From Aotearoamyces nothofagi (lineage: Eukaryota > Ascomycota > Leotiomycetes > Leotiales > Tympanidaceae), in NCBI GenBank assembly GCA_015345905.1, contig JADDTR010000017.1, positions 372,001 through 436,000 of the forward strand: DNA of 64,000 nucleotides, in the 5' to 3' direction. Shown here piece after piece: positions 42,212 to 54,276 of the stretch; position 1 is the first letter of the stretch, and the number at the start of each line of letters is the position of its first letter. A program made the position numbers and the translations under genes. The notes below the pieces were generated by a model. That model did not search any database, was not told where the DNA came from, and was given only the letters and a program-made list of their open reading frames with translations.

Positions 42212-44612
42212 CTAAGCCTTAGCCTTTGGGGTACCCTTGAGCTCCTCGTTGGGGAACGGGTTGTCCGTCCTCCTTTCATCTCGTAGCGAGACAAGCTTAT
42301 GGATGGCCTCCTCAAGTGGGATAGGCTTGCCGCGGTCTTGACTTGAGGTGTCGTCGCGGTTTCGAATATTGACTTCGCGATTCTTCATCTCCTGGTCACC
42401 AACAACTAGAAGTGTGTTAGTACTAGCGGTCTCTAATGAAATAGGGTAACTCACCAAATATGAAATTGTATTGGGCCAATTGTCCCGTGCGAATCTTCTT
42501 CTGCAACGTATTGCCGCTCAGATCAACATCCACATACATCCGTTGAGCCTTGAAGATTGTTTGTACTTCACGAGCATACTCATAGAAGCCCACACCAACA
42601 GGAACTATGAGGATCTGCCGTGGACTAAGCCAGAATGGCCATTTGCCACCGAAATGCTCAATTAAAACTCCAATAAAGCGCTCAATACTACCAGCCATAG
42701 CACGATGGATCATGACTGGGCGGGCGCAGCCAGGGGTGAGTGCCTTGGCTTTATCCTTCTTCGAAACATCTTTATCCTTTTCACTTGCATCAGGTAGAGC
42801 GGTGTTATCTTTCTTCGGTTCGTCAGCTTCCGGCTTTGCCTTAACTACCATCTCAGAAGTCATGTACTCCAGGCCGAACCTCTGCGGCAGCTGGAAGTCA
42901 AGCTGGATAGTGGCGCATTGCCATTCTCGCTTCATAGAATCCGATATCTTGATATCGATCTTAGGTCCATAGAATGCAGCATCACCATGGTTATATTCCC
43001 AAGGCGATCCTCCAGGGGCCGCTGCGAACGAATCCAACGCTGATTTCAAGCTATTTTCCGCCAGTTCCCACTCGGACAACTCCCCAATGAACTTTTCCGG
43101 ATTCCTCGTCGATAATTTCATCTTGAAGGTGAACCCGAGAAGACCATACATCGTACGCAAAAAGTCAAAGAGACCTTCAATCTCTTCAACAATCTGATCT
43201 GTCCGACAGAAAATATGGGCGTCATCTTGCTGGAATCTTCGTACTCTCGTCAAACCGGAAAGAGCACCTGAAGCTTCGTTTCGATGAAGAACACCAAAAT
43301 CGGCAACTCGCCACGGCAACTCACGATGACTTCGTTCACGATGCGCAAACATCAAGCAGTGACCGGGGCAGTTCATGGGTTTAAGTCCGAATTGGTCCTT
43401 CTCAACCTCGAAAGTGAACATGTCATCCTTGTAATTTTGCCAATGTCCAGATATCTTCCAGAGTTCTGAGTTATACATGTTGGGTGTGATGACTTCCTCA
43501 TAACCACGCTTCCAGTACTCATCCTTCAGGAATGCCATGACTGTGTTGTAAATACGAGCGCCATGAGGAAGCCACATTGCCGAACCAGGCGAAAGCTCGT
43601 GAAAGAAGAAAAGCTCCTGTTCTCGGCCGATCTTACGATGATCACGCTTTGCAGCCTCTTCAAGAAATTTCTTGTGTTCGGCCATCATTTTCTTATCTGG
43701 GAAAGAAACACCGTAGATACGCTGTAGGGAATCCCTCTTTGGGTCACCTAGGAAATATGATGCTGAATTTTTCATGATAGCGAAAGTCTCGATCCTGCCC
43801 GTATTTGGTACGTGAGGTCCACGGCAAAGATCTATCAGGGGACCGTTTCGATAAACCGTAGTGGTTGGCGTCTGGACCTTCTCAGTAATGACGTGCTGCT
43901 TGTACGGGTTGCCCTTAAACATCTCGAGCAAGTCCTCCTTAGAGATAACCAACCGCTCAAATTGTTGCTTTTCCTTGACAATCTTGCTGAAGATTGTCTC
44001 TAAAGGCTTCCAGTCTAATTGTTGAACTGCAGCACCAGCTGGTAGAGCCATCTCATAGTAGAACCCGTCTTCAATTGGTGGACCAAAGCATAAGTTGCAT
44101 CCGAATCTCCGTTCTGACGCTTCACCAAGTATGTGCGCACTCGAGTGCCAGAAGACCTTCTTTCCCTCCTCGTCCTCGAATGGTAGTAGCTCAAGCGTAC
44201 AGCTCTGCTCCAACGGCCTTTCCAAATCCCACAGCTGGTTGTTGTCGCCATTAAGTCTTGCAATAACTGTACGCTTTAGCAAGCTGTTGGAAATATCCTT
44301 AGCAATTTGTGCCGGCGTAGTCTCCCATGATGTGCCTGGCTTGATGCTGCCATCTTTCATAGTAATAGTGATCGGTTCTCGTGGCTTAGCAGCGACTTCG
44401 GCATCGTACTTGGCCTTGAGTTTGTCGAAAATAGCAATTCGGTGTGCAATGAAATCTGGCTGAGGATTGAGCTCCAGAGGTCCAGAATCATCTCCGCCTG
44501 CATCCCCGCCCTTCTTCTTCTCTCTCTTTTCTTTCTTCTCCTTTTTATCGCCAATGGTAACTTGCTTTACCTTATCGGCGACAGCCGCCACGGCCTCTTT
44601 TGCAGCATCCAT
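42212..44612 (-). CDS. THS1: Threonyl-tRNA synthetase, cytosolic
   Basis: Exons 42455-44612 and 42212-42405 (49-bp intron) give 783 residues. It charges tRNA-Thr with threonine. Domains in order: a Lys-rich eukaryotic N-terminal extension (about 1-45), TGS domain (about 75-140), the second additional/editing domain with the [10 protein letters not shown] zinc-site motif and its HVP..GRIE partner, then the class II catalytic core with NCPGHC (about 415), motif 2 [14 protein letters not shown] (about 457) and motif 3 [16 protein letters not shown] (about 640), and the anticodon-binding domain ([16 protein letters not shown]). A charged low-complexity insert of about 40 residues (around 590-630) interrupts the core before motif 3, as in other filamentous fungi I recall. 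The intron lies between FIF and VVGDQEM in the anticodon domain. There is no mitochondrial leader. It diverges from GAR1. Confidence 0.96.
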
Positions 44613-44842
44613 CGTAGCAAATTTGTCTTAGTACGTGTCGTAGAAGCTCAGCGTCACAATATCCTCGAGACTCATCTTCTGACTCGAGGGCAATATATTT
44701 CGCGGTGAGGCAGAAACGAGGCAGGAACGCACTAAGGGCGGGCAGCTAAACCATTTTAGGACTCAAGCTCTCGTAAAATCCGAATTTCTCTGAGGGCGCA
44801 CGAAAATCGAGAATCGATACCAAACCACCAACTAACGCAAAA
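44613..44842. promoter_or_regulatory. Bidirectional promoter, THS1 / GAR1
   Basis: Only 230 bp separate the start codons of two divergent translation and ribosome-biogenesis genes, so both promoters must overlap here. No TATA box is obvious. The pairing of a tRNA synthetase with a snoRNP protein suggests shared growth control, which is inference. Confidence 0.6.
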
Positions 44843-45638
44843 ATGTCATTCAGAGGCGCCCCCCGAGGACGCGGTACCGGCGCAAACTCCTTCGGAGGAG
44901 GAAGCAGAGGAGGTGGTGGATTTGGAGCTCGAGGAGGTGCGCAGCACAGAATTATCGCATGCCAAATTCTCCAAACTAACTTTTTTTTACCAGGTCGAGG
45001 TGGATTCCAAAGAGATAATGGCCCCCCATCACAAGTACTTGGTTAGTACTATCTCGACCGAGAAATGGTTGCATTACTGATACCTTGCTGTAGAAATGGG
45101 TTCCTTCCTTCACCACTGCGAAGGAGAAATTGTCTGCGAATCAATCAATTCCAAGATCCCATACTTCAACGCACCCATATACCTCGAGAACAAGGTCAGC
45201 AGCCTCCCTCCTCTTCGGCTTAATATTTACTAACATCATCCATAGACCTCAATCGGCAAAGTCGACGAAATTCTCGGTCCCATAAACCAAGTCTACTTCA
45301 CCATCAAGCCCACCGAGGGTATCCAAGCCACTTCGTTCAAGTCTGGCGACAAGTTCTACATTGGTGGTGACAAACTCCTCCCACTTGAGAAGTTCCTTCC
45401 AAAGCCAAAACCTGCACCAGGAGCACCAAAGCCAAAGCGTGCTGGAGGTGCCAGAGGTGGACGAGGAGGCCCAATACGTGGTGGACGTGGAGGTGGCTTC
45501 TCAAGAGGTGCACCAAGAGGCAGAGGTGGCTTCAGTGCTGGTGGACGAGGTGGTGCAGGCTTTTCGAGAGGTGGAAGCGGTGGGTTTAGCCGTGGAAGAG
45601 GAGCCCCGAGGGGATTCGGTGGCAGAGGAAGAGGTTAG
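44843..45638 (+). CDS. GAR1: H/ACA snoRNP subunit GAR1
   Basis: Exons 44843-44936, 44994-45041, 45094-45194 and 45246-45638 give 211 residues; introns are 57, 52 and 51 bp. The core domain (about residues 55-130) is typical: [40 protein letters not shown] and [10 protein letters not shown]. Both ends are RGG-rich ([21 protein letters not shown]-terminal [20 protein letters not shown]), the usual Gar1 layout. The protein joins Cbf5, Nhp2 and Nop10 in the nucleolar particle that makes pseudouridines in rRNA under guide-RNA control. The short second exon (48 bp) is fixed by reading frame between RGG and the core domain. Introns and start are well supported. Confidence 0.95.
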
Positions 45639-46010
45639 GTCAAAAGGTCTGCATTTATGTACGGGTTCTATGGCGTTCTGGCTATTGTGTATGCTCTGGC
45701 TCTCTGTGTAAAAAAAACCACAGCTACTTAGATGGCATCTATTAAGTTGAATGGCATTTCGGGATTCTTGCTTCCACCACAATAATCTACAAGTTCGCGT
45801 GCAATGTAATTGACATCTCTCCTCGTGCAAATGCGAATGCTAGGTTATTCTCATGATATAATTTACGGCTAGCCTCCTAATAGCACCAATGGTATGCCGG
45901 CCACGCTATGCCTATATCTCCAAAACGCCTACGCTGATGAACCAGGTGCACATTGCCAGGTGCCCAAACATTCAGTCTCTTGACCATGCAGGCTCCGAAA
46001 TTACCCATCT
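45639..46010. other. Convergent 3' spacer, no gene seen
   Basis: 372 bp between the 3' ends of GAR1 and the SPIN90/Ldb17-like gene. No feature is recognised. A hidden C/D or H/ACA RNA cannot be excluded by eye. Confidence 0.6.
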
Positions 46011-47607
46011 TTAGTTCTCACCATTTCCGTCAAGCGCGATATTGCTCTTTAATCTAGTCCGCCTCCGCGGTGGTGCTTTCGGGGGTAACTTCTTGTGACC
46101 ATTAACTCTTATCGCAGGTATCTCGGGCGGAGGTCGTCGATGCTTGTGAGAGCCTCCAGGAGTTGTCGCTTTAACCTCATTACGTCTCCCATCAGATGGC
46201 GTATCTTCAGCAGCTTCTGCAGCTTTGGCCTTACGACTTGGAGTCTGTACTCCAGGTTTCTCTGTGACAGCAGCAATATGGACAACACTGATCGAGCTCC
46301 CTGTCTGGCTTGGTGACAAGCTAATCCCAAGGAGTTTCCTTGCGACGTCACTGTCCTTGATGTCCTCGTCGTCTTGTAGCCAAGAGACTTGTCTGACACG
46401 CTCCACAAGCCTGACTGTTGTCTCGTCCGCAGGAGCAAAATGAGCATTTGCAGAGCCGGCAAGCAAAAACAGAACCTTGGTAATCTCGTCACGCTTGTAG
46501 TGAGGCGGTTGCGAGAGCTGAGTGTGAGCAAGTAGTGGGTAGAGGACTCGAAGATACGTATGTCGTAAGGAAATAAGCTCGTTGGGCAGATCTAGAAGAT
46601 TTCGGATAATCACATCAAGTAAGACTCGGAGGTCGTTGGTGTAGAAATATTCATGAGTTGATGTAGTTGTGAAAAGAAGGTAAAGGAGCTTCAGAATCAG
46701 GAGCTGTAAGGAAGTTTCTGTCTCGCGGTTCAAAAGAAGTATGATGTTTTCGCCAAATGTCATATACAGTTGTCCATGAAGGCCCAGAACTTTTATGACT
46801 CGGTTGGTTGGTGGTGGGGAAGAATCGGAGGCGGTAGTTGCTGCAACCATATATTGCTCATTCAGGACAAGCTTGATGTTGATAAGTAAAATATTTAGCA
46901 GACTTGGAGGACCATACGTACTATAACTCGAATAACTGGGTAGTGATATGGGTCATTCACGTCGTCAGATAGTTCTTCAATGATCTGGAGCAGATACTTG
47001 ATAAAGTCATCATCCACTTGGGCCAAATCCTCAGCGCTTAGTCTTTGCATCCTAGACATCTCATATAGCAATTCCAGCAGGAGTCTATGCAGTCTCGCGT
47101 CGTCTCTCGTTCCATCCTTTATCAATTCAAGTAGCCGGGGAAAGGATCCCTCGTTAATCATCATCTCGAACATTTCCTCATTCTGTCTCCCGTCGAAGAG
47201 CAGCAAGTCTACTATAATATGTAGTGTCGCCGGGTCATCATCCTGGAGCAGACTGTACACAAGCTGTATTCTGACATAGTCTTTGTTCTTCCTGAAGAGT
47301 TCACTGTGCATGAGTTTCTGCGAGCATTGCGCGATCTGGTATTCTGAGTGGAGGTATTCGTCTTTGAAGTTCGATGTGAAATGGAGATACGAGCGAAGCG
47401 CACTATCAATTAGTTGATGTGATGTTTGGCAATCTACCGATACGATATCCTCGAGCTCTAATACATTTTTATGTCAGCTAATGCCCCACCTAGCAAGTAG
47501 GATCAGCAACGGGGAGGCTACTTACCGTCCCAAAACTGTTGCTCGTTATCTAGGGAATAGGACACCTCGAACTCCTCCATGCTAGGTAAGAGTGGAATAG
47601 GGGGCAT
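46011..47607 (-). CDS. SPIN90/Ldb17 (Dip1)-family Arp2/3 activator
   Basis: Exons 47526-47607, 46922-47457 and 46011-46871 give 492 residues; introns are 68 and 50 bp. The body is a helical armadillo-like repeat domain of the SPIN90/Ldb17 family: [56 protein letters not shown] and [20 protein letters not shown]. The C-terminus is Pro-rich with SH3-type sites ([24 protein letters not shown]). Fission yeast Dip1 and budding yeast Ldb17 act at endocytic patches, where Dip1 makes Arp2/3 start unbranched seed filaments. Two in-frame ATGs (47605-47607 and 47578-47580) could serve as start; I took the first. What looks like a third intron near 47430 is not needed, because the frame reads through with family-like sequence ([17 protein letters not shown]). 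Confidence 0.87.
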
Positions 47608-48145
47608 CCTTTGTAGATAATCGGAGAAGCATTACGAAGTCAGCTTTTGAAAAGAAAGCTGCACAGCAGGGCAATCTGCCATATACCGGAGTGGCTGTGG
47701 TGGGCTAGATCCGCTCGGTCGATGCCAAGTTTGAGAATATGAGGCGGGTCGCAAGTCATTTATGGCGCTAGCCATCAAAGCAAGGATACGATACGATTAT
47801 GCGACGTGATTTAGTGTGCAAGGCTGATGGCTTTCTAATTTAGAAGGTAGCCTCACCATCCGTAGGATTCACTAAATGCCATAGCAAATGTTACCATAAT
47901 ACATTCTCTAAGATATGGAACAGTCATTAAACCGACCATTGACAAGGCCACTGGACAGTCGAAACTCTAGAACTCAAAGGGCTCAATCCACTTTCTGTTA
48001 TAAGGTATTACCCAAACATTCAACAGAAAGAATGTAGTAAATGTGTAAATTTGTATTGATGTTAGATTTCAGTATCCACTACCTGAACTTATGAATAGAT
48101 CATATTTAACGCCTATGGTATGCCTTTGCCTTAATCCAAAAATCA
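47608..48145. other. Spacer, no gene seen
   Basis: 538 bp between two minus-strand genes. AT-rich toward 48000-48110, fitting a polyadenylation region for the DnaJ gene. Confidence 0.6.
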
Positions 48146-49775
48146 TTAACCAAACGGAAATCCACCCTGACCACCAGGGAATTTAAATTGGAACTGTCCC
48201 CCCCGTTGACCTTGTTGCTGGTGGAAGAATTGTTGTCCACCTCCGGCCCCAAATGGGCTACCCTGGAAAGGGTTGCCTTGCCGCTCGTGGCCGTTAGGGT
48301 CGTCTCCTCGATCAAATCTTGCCTTTAGTTCTGGATCACTGAGGACTTCATAGGCTTCATTGATTGATGCCATCTTCCTCTCGGCATCTTCTTTGCTTAC
48401 ACCGGTTTTAATTGCCTTGTCTGGATGGTGCATCCTTGTCATCTTCCGGTATGCTGCCTTGATCTGTTTCTCGTCCGCATCGTTCGGGACTCCTAGTACC
48501 TTGTAGTAATCCTTCTCTTTGCTCCGCTTCAAGGCGATCTGGGCTTTCTGGTTGAGCTGGTCAATCTTCTGTTGTGCCTCTGGATGATGTTCCTTCGCTG
48601 TGTTCAGGGTGCTAATACAAGCTTCATAATTTTCGGCATCCATCGAGCGCTGTGCTTTCGAAAGTAGACCTGGAAGGGAGAACTCGTTGAGCTGTAAAGC
48701 TTCATCGCACCAGGTGACGGCCTTATTAGAGTTCATCTGAGACCGCATTAGAATAGAGAAAGAAGTTCAACTTTTCAAGAGGACCTACCTCAGTGTACGC
48801 CTCACATGCCATCTCCACTACCCGAGCAATAAGCTCATTAGGAGCCTTAGGTGGAATTATGCCAGCTTCACGTAACTCTTTTACCTCGTCCTTTATCTCC
48901 TGAATTAAACCAGGTTCTTGTTCGGATGGTACTAAGATCTTAACGGCACTGTTGAACTGGCGTTTCTCAAAGAACTTGTTGACCTTTGCCAGTTGCTTGT
49001 CGATAGCTTTCTCTCGCCGATGTAGTTTCGTGCATGTCTTTGAATCCGGATCTGAATGCAGACACTTTCGAATCTGGGCCATGCCCCTCTCTGTGTCCTT
49101 TAGAGCGAAGAAATTGATTGCAGAGATCTGAATATGTGGCTCTGTCAAGCCAGGTTGTAACTGTAAAACGTGGGCCAGATCACTTATGCCTTCTTGGACC
49201 TCACCCCGCTCAAAGCGACAACGAACTCGAAGTTGCCGTAACGAAAGTGATTTACTGGCAACCATGATGGCTACTCCAGCTTGTGATACACATTCCTCAT
49301 AATCGCCCCTCTTCTCAGCAGCCACTGCCAGATGAGTCGCACCTTGCGCCTCGTCCAGCTCTGCTATTTCAGCACCACCCTTCTTCCCAGCAGCTATGTA
49401 GTCCTTCTTTGCACCATCCCATTCGCCATTCTTGCTCTTTATCTTCGCCCGTTGCAATAAAGCCCCTTCGAAATCAGGCTTAATCGACAGTGCCTGGTCG
49501 AAGTCCATTTGGGCTTGTGTAGTACGTCCTAAAGACAGGTATGCCGCACCACGCTTGAAGAATGACAGGTAATCGGTGGGATCGCGCGAGATAGCAACGT
49601 CATAATATGTCAATGCATCGTTCGTCTCGCCCTTGGCCAGATGGGCGTTGGCAGAGGAAATAAGGACGGAGATGGGTGTATCTGGAGGGATTTCGGAGGC
49701 GGATAGCGCATAAACAAGAGACTGAGATGACAAGAGACTGGCTGCAAAGGCCAGGACGGACAATGGTACAATCAT
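48146..49775 (-). CDS. ER-lumen TPR/J-domain co-chaperone (P58IPK/DNAJC3 type)
   Basis: Exons 48789-49775 and 48146-48736 (52-bp intron) give 525 residues. A signal peptide (VPLSVLAFAASLLSSQSLVYA) precedes a chain of TPR repeats (about 35-380; e.g. NAHLAKGETNDALTYYDVAI, FFKRGAAYLSLGRTTQAQMD). A J domain (about 400-470) has YYKVLGVPNDADEKQIKAAY and the HPD triad (about residue 432) that stimulates Hsp70 ATPase. The end is Gly/Phe/Gln-rich (FFHQQQGQRGGQFQFKFPGG) with no HDEL-type retention signal, as in other P58IPK relatives. It should hand unfolded luminal proteins to Kar2/BiP and be part of the unfolded protein response. The gene diverges from the HAUS1-like gene across 360 bp. Confidence 0.92.
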
Positions 49776-50135
49776 CTTGTCCGACTCTTAAGGGTCTGGT
49801 ATTGACAGATCTGAGAAACGGCAAGTCAAATAATTAGCTGGGACAGGCCGGAACGTTTAACGTGTTCAAAAGTATGTGCTAGAGCTAATCTGGCTAGCTG
49901 TGCAGTCCCGATAAGCAGATTGTGGTGTACGTGGGGAAACGCGTCCTCACGTGAACAGAATGGGATATTTCGGCCAATACAGCGAACGGGATCCATAGCA
50001 CCAAGAGCACGGTCCCTTCTCGATTAGCACAGAACTCTCGAGAAATGATGGAGAAAGCGAATCAATGAAATCCCTCGGATTCGATCAGGCACAAGTATAG
50101 AATTGCGTCATACTCGAGCACAAACCCCCCCCGCC
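49776..50135. promoter_or_regulatory. Bidirectional promoter, P58IPK / HAUS1-like
   Basis: 360 bp between start codons of divergent genes. A CACGTGA-like element (TCACGTGAA) lies near 49949-49957 and could bind a bHLH factor; no unfolded-protein-response element is certain. Confidence 0.5.
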
Positions 50136-51035
50136 ATGGCTCACCTATCCCCCTCCGCCATATTCTCTCCATCCGTAGCCCGCCAACAACAGGCCGCAGC
50201 CAAAGACTGGAATTATGTCGACAATTGGCTAACTGCCAAGTTCAACGGCAAGCCAGCGCCCGCGTTCGAGCGCAACAGCGACACATTGAAAGCCCTTCTC
50301 GCCCTCGCGGCCCTCAACGAGACCGCCGATGAAGACCGGGACCTACTCACCAAGGTCGAAGCCAAAGCCCTCCGCGAGCTCCAGGCTCAAGAAGCAACAG
50401 ATCAGGATGCCGAGGTTCTGAACTCCCTAGAAGAGAGCCTGACGCGTGAGGGACATGCAAGTCTCGATGCCCTCGCAGCCGCCGGCGTGGCGCTCAACCA
50501 GCCGTTCGCAGATACCGTAGAGCTCGCTCAGAAGGTCGTGGACCTTCAGGTCACTTCTTTCAATCTGGAGCAAGCCAGCGAGCGCGTGGCCATCCTACAC
50601 AAGCACTTGAACGGCGAGCTTCAGCAGATCAATACACTTATAGAAGACCTGCACAGTGATGCCTACCAGCCATCTTCCGACCTCTCAAAGCAGACTTCGG
50701 ATTACCAACGGAAGACAAAACTCCTCGCTGTAAAGCTTCTAGAGCTTAAGGACAGGGTAGCTGCCCTGTCAGCTGCGAGTGGAACGCCGAAGCCGACGAT
50801 CCAGGAGGTCAAGGCAGAGGAGGACAAGTTTAGAGAGTTGATGGCAGTAGTGAAAGCACTGGAATTCCAGGTTAAGAGCTATCATGGGCTACCGCATGAT
50901 ACAGACTTAGCAAGATTAGAGCTTGAAACTCTCAGAGTTGAGTTGAAAGAGCTCACACGACAGAGGGACGGTATGTTTGAAGGTCTAGTAGAAAGAGAGA
51001 GTCCGATAAGACGCAGACCGCAATCACGGAATTAA
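50136..51035 (+). CDS. HAUS augmin-like complex subunit 1 (HAUS1-like)
   Basis: 299 residues, intronless, start at the ATG in CCGCCATGGCT. The N-terminus has the HAUS1-type element KDWNYVDNWLTAKFNGK (about 23-40) and a helical block (RNSDTLKALLALAALNETAD). The rest is almost continuous coiled coil (about 70-285: LLTKVEAKALRELQAQ; LAQKVVDLQVTSFNLEQASE; LKALEFQ-type heptads; LARLELETLRVELKELTRQ). Augmin recruits gamma-tubulin complexes onto existing microtubules to branch them in spindles; a fungal augmin is described in Aspergillus. The assignment rests on the N-terminal motif and coiled-coil layout, so another coiled-coil centrosomal protein is possible. It ends 55 bp from the VAC14 stop codon, on the opposite strand. 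Confidence 0.75.
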   Translation: MAHLSPSAIFSPSVARQQQAAAKDWNYVDNWLTAKFNGKPAPAFERNSDTLKALLALAALNETADEDRDLLTKVEAKALRELQAQEATDQDAEVLNSLEESLTREGHASLDALAAAGVALNQPFADTVELAQKVVDLQVTSFNLEQASERVAILHKHLNGELQQINTLIEDLHSDAYQPSSDLSKQTSDYQRKTKLLAVKLLELKDRVAALSAASGTPKPTIQEVKAEEDKFRELMAVVKALEFQVKSYHGLPHDTDLARLELETLRVELKELTRQRDGMFEGLVERESPIRRRPQSRN

Positions 51036-51090
51036 GAATATAAACTCTTTATTGCATATATTTCCTAATCAATCAAAGACATCTCTCGTG

Positions 51091-54000
51091 CTACCTCTTC
51101 GGTCGACTAGAAGAACCCAAACGCCCAAATTTCCCAAGAGCACCCTTTGCTTTCTGAGCCTGGGGTGTTACCGCTGGCAGGGGATCCTTCGCCGGTATTG
51201 GGGGTCCTGGTAGCTTAACCATATCTTTAAATCCTGTTCCCTCCATTCCATTAGGAGCCCTTCGATCTCCAAAAGCAAAGCCATCATCAAACTCCCCATT
51301 TCTTCTTTGTGCTCTCCGAGCCTTCTCCTGCACACTTTTGAACTTCTCCAGCAGGTCGGACCATCTAATCCCCTCATCCCGACCCTTAAGCCTGTTCGGT
51401 CGATCGTAGTTCGATGGAGCAGCAGTAGCTGGAGTGCTAAATGGAAATATATGAGAATTGTCCGAGGTGCTTTTCTGACGTTGATGGTAATGGAAAGTAG
51501 AGATGGCATCGACGACACTATTGTTACGAGACTGAGAAGGGGGAACTGGAGAAGATGAGACGTACGCTCGCGGTGCAATATGTAGGTATCCTATTGCGCT
51601 AACACTGTTTAGTCTATTCTTCAGAGCTGCAAAGGCAGAAGATTGAGGTAGAAGCATAAGCAAGCCATAAAGGCACTTGTAAAGATGAGGATGTTTTTCT
51701 GGCTCTAGTAATTGGAGCCGGAGATCTGTTGGGGAGCATCAGCAGCTGTCCATGCCACAATAGGTAATCCGTACATGTGAAGACGGGTGACTCCAGCAAT
51801 TGAACGAGCTTATCGATTTGGATGAGCATATTAACCGTCATTTCCAGCTCAGCACTGGAATTGTTAGCTGGGTCACAGATAGTATAGGGGTCAGTTACAA
51901 TATCTGAAGAAGGTTATAGGCCTGCTCATAGGCTTGAGCCAAAAGACATAGCGAAAATGTAGCCACAGCATTGTAGCACCACGACTTGAAAAGGGTAACG
52001 AAAAATGTTTGGCCATCCTAATTTTAGAATCAGTACAAGTATCATAGTTATTGTTTCTTAGGCTACTAACCCTTGTCTCCAGATTTCGCAATCGTTTCCG
52101 CAGGTCTGCCAGTTCTGGAGCTGTTATGAGGTTGTTGTTAAGATTCTGTACCATGATGCTGGCAAACTCCACATCTTCCTCCTTTTCTATGCAATCCGCC
52201 AGGGTTCGATAAATACGTTCTGCGCTAAGACTTACGCACAGCTGCCGTATTATTAGGTTACCTCGCGTTTCGAGTAGCTTCCTATCTGTCGAAAAGAGTT
52301 GCAGTAGATTGACCATGAATGATGTGAAGTAGTCGTCCTCGCTATTCCTCGAAATTTGTGATAGCAGCTGCAGATCCCGCGTAACCACAGCTTCTGCAGG
52401 ATCCGATAGCGTCTTGAGTAAAGCAGGAAAAGTACCATCATTAAATGCGAGAACTTTTCGTGGCGCTTTTCTGTGTAGCATAAGAAGCCATGTAAGAGCT
52501 GCAACCCTGGTAGCCTCATGGTCGTTCAGAAAGAGCAGTGTCAAGGAGCTCACAGCTGCTGCATAGTCCAGATCGACGTGTGGCTCGGGATTCTGAGCAG
52601 CCGTTTCAGGGGTAGTTGACGGGGGAGGTGTCTGGACTTGTGATGTTCTTTTGCCATCAAGCTCCCGGGATCCCGATAAAGATCCCCTTGTAGTAGAAGA
52701 TGACTCCCGCCTGTCCTGTTCAAGTACCTCCTTCGCGAGTGTAGGTATTCTTGAATTACGAGAAGTTCCTTCGGCGGACGTACCTTCGTCGGAGAGGGAA
52801 ACAACATAGTCCATCAGGGAGGTATTGACTCTTGCCGCAGCCTGTCGGATACTTTCCACCCCGCTGGCCATTGCTGGTAAAAGGTGCGCAAGAATCTTAG
52901 GAGCGAATGGAAGTACTTCCTCGGGGCATATATCAAGGAACTCAACAATCCATCGGAGCGATTCGAGTAAGTTATCCTCTTCTGTATGATGTTAGCAGTC
53001 AGCCATTATCTAGACATTGGCTCTTTCAGCTGTAGCTTCGGCTTACCAAGCTGTGAATCGAGATTTGCTGTTAGTATTTCCATAATCTCCTTGTGGTTAA
53101 TTTGCACATCTTGACCTGGAATCCAGTCATCGTCACTGCTTACAGCGTTGTCGTCATTGGCAGTCACAGAATCATTATCGCTCCTGGTGTCAGATACCCC
53201 GCCTGGGCTCTCACTCTCTGCCGAGTTTGATCTCTTCCTCTTCCCGTCACTTCTAGTTTTCCGGCTCTCTTCTATACCCTTTTTAATGCGCGTTATCCGC
53301 TTGATCTCTGTTAAAAATCTCTCTAGTGCATTTGAGGTGGCAACATGAACATCCCGATTTGGATCGCTAAGGAACCTGAAAAGACCCCCTAAGAATTCTG
53401 GGAGATATGAAACCAGTTCCAGGTCAGGTATCGAGTCAAGTAATGTGATCCATCCTACAAGAAAAGTCCGGGTAAATGGGTTGAGCACAAATATTCGTTC
53501 CTTGAGAAGTGGAATGAACCTCTCCAGCGAGAATGCCATAGGCAGGTCAATAGAGTCATCCTGGCCATCCTTATCGGAGTCCATGCCCCCATAATCCTGG
53601 GCATGGAGAATGGAAACATAAGTGGCTGCGGATTCCGATACAATATCCTTGATCAGACGATCCAACAGCTCTGCGCCGTTCTTGACGGATAGCTCTGAAT
53701 CTGCACCAAGCTACGAGGTTGTCAATACCACCAAGACGAGATTTTTTGGAGCACATCACATTACCTTGCACAGAGCGTCAAATATATCATTGAAATACGG
53801 GAGCACTTCGCCTTTTGCTACCTTTGCGATATTATACATGCTTTCACATGCATAGTACCGCACCCGAGCATCTTGATCTGTGAAGCAGGCCAACACAGGT
53901 GGCACAATCTGTTCAAGATACCTTGCGAGATCCTAGATGCCAGATTAACATAAATCAAAAGACCGACATGAAGACTTCTACATACTGGTCCTAGAGCAAT

Positions 54001-54276
54001 AGCTGCAGCGGCCAGGCCAATCAGGCCGCCGTTCCTCGCATGCGGCTGATGCACAGCATAGGCAAAGTCGTTGCACAATTGCTGGATGATCTTGTGGATC
54101 TTCTCGTAGTCTTTGCTGGCTGCCAAATCTCTTATGACGCGTTCAAGACTTGATGTATGTGAGATCCAAATCCCACGCGGCAAGGGGCTGGGGGGCTAGC
54201 AGACGTACTCGAGAGCGCCGACCTTCCTCTTATCGTAGAGCTTGTCATTCAAGGCTCGCTGAATACTTACTTCCAT
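51091..54276 (-). CDS. VAC14: Vac14, scaffold of the PI(3,5)P2-making Fab1 complex
   Basis: Eight exons (54209-54276, 53986-54148, 53765-53932, 53047-53710, 52071-52981, 51899-52017, 51775-51854, 51091-51725) give 935 residues; introns are 60, 53, 54, 65, 53, 44 and 49 bp. The N-terminus is HEAT-repeat Vac14: [58 protein letters not shown] and [20 protein letters not shown]. The Fig4-binding C-terminal domain follows ([57 protein letters not shown]). A filament-fungal acidic linker lies near residues 300-340. The protein holds Fab1/PIKfyve and Fig4 on the vacuole or endosome membrane. The joins are tight: every exon keeps frame and conserved blocks cross most junctions. The sixth intron is only 44 bp, with a GCTAAC branch site. 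Confidence 0.92.

Noticed and set aside
47401-47440. Possible intron donor GTAGAT in the SPIN90/Ldb17-like gene
   Set aside because: Reading straight through keeps frame and gives family-like sequence, while splicing here breaks the frame.
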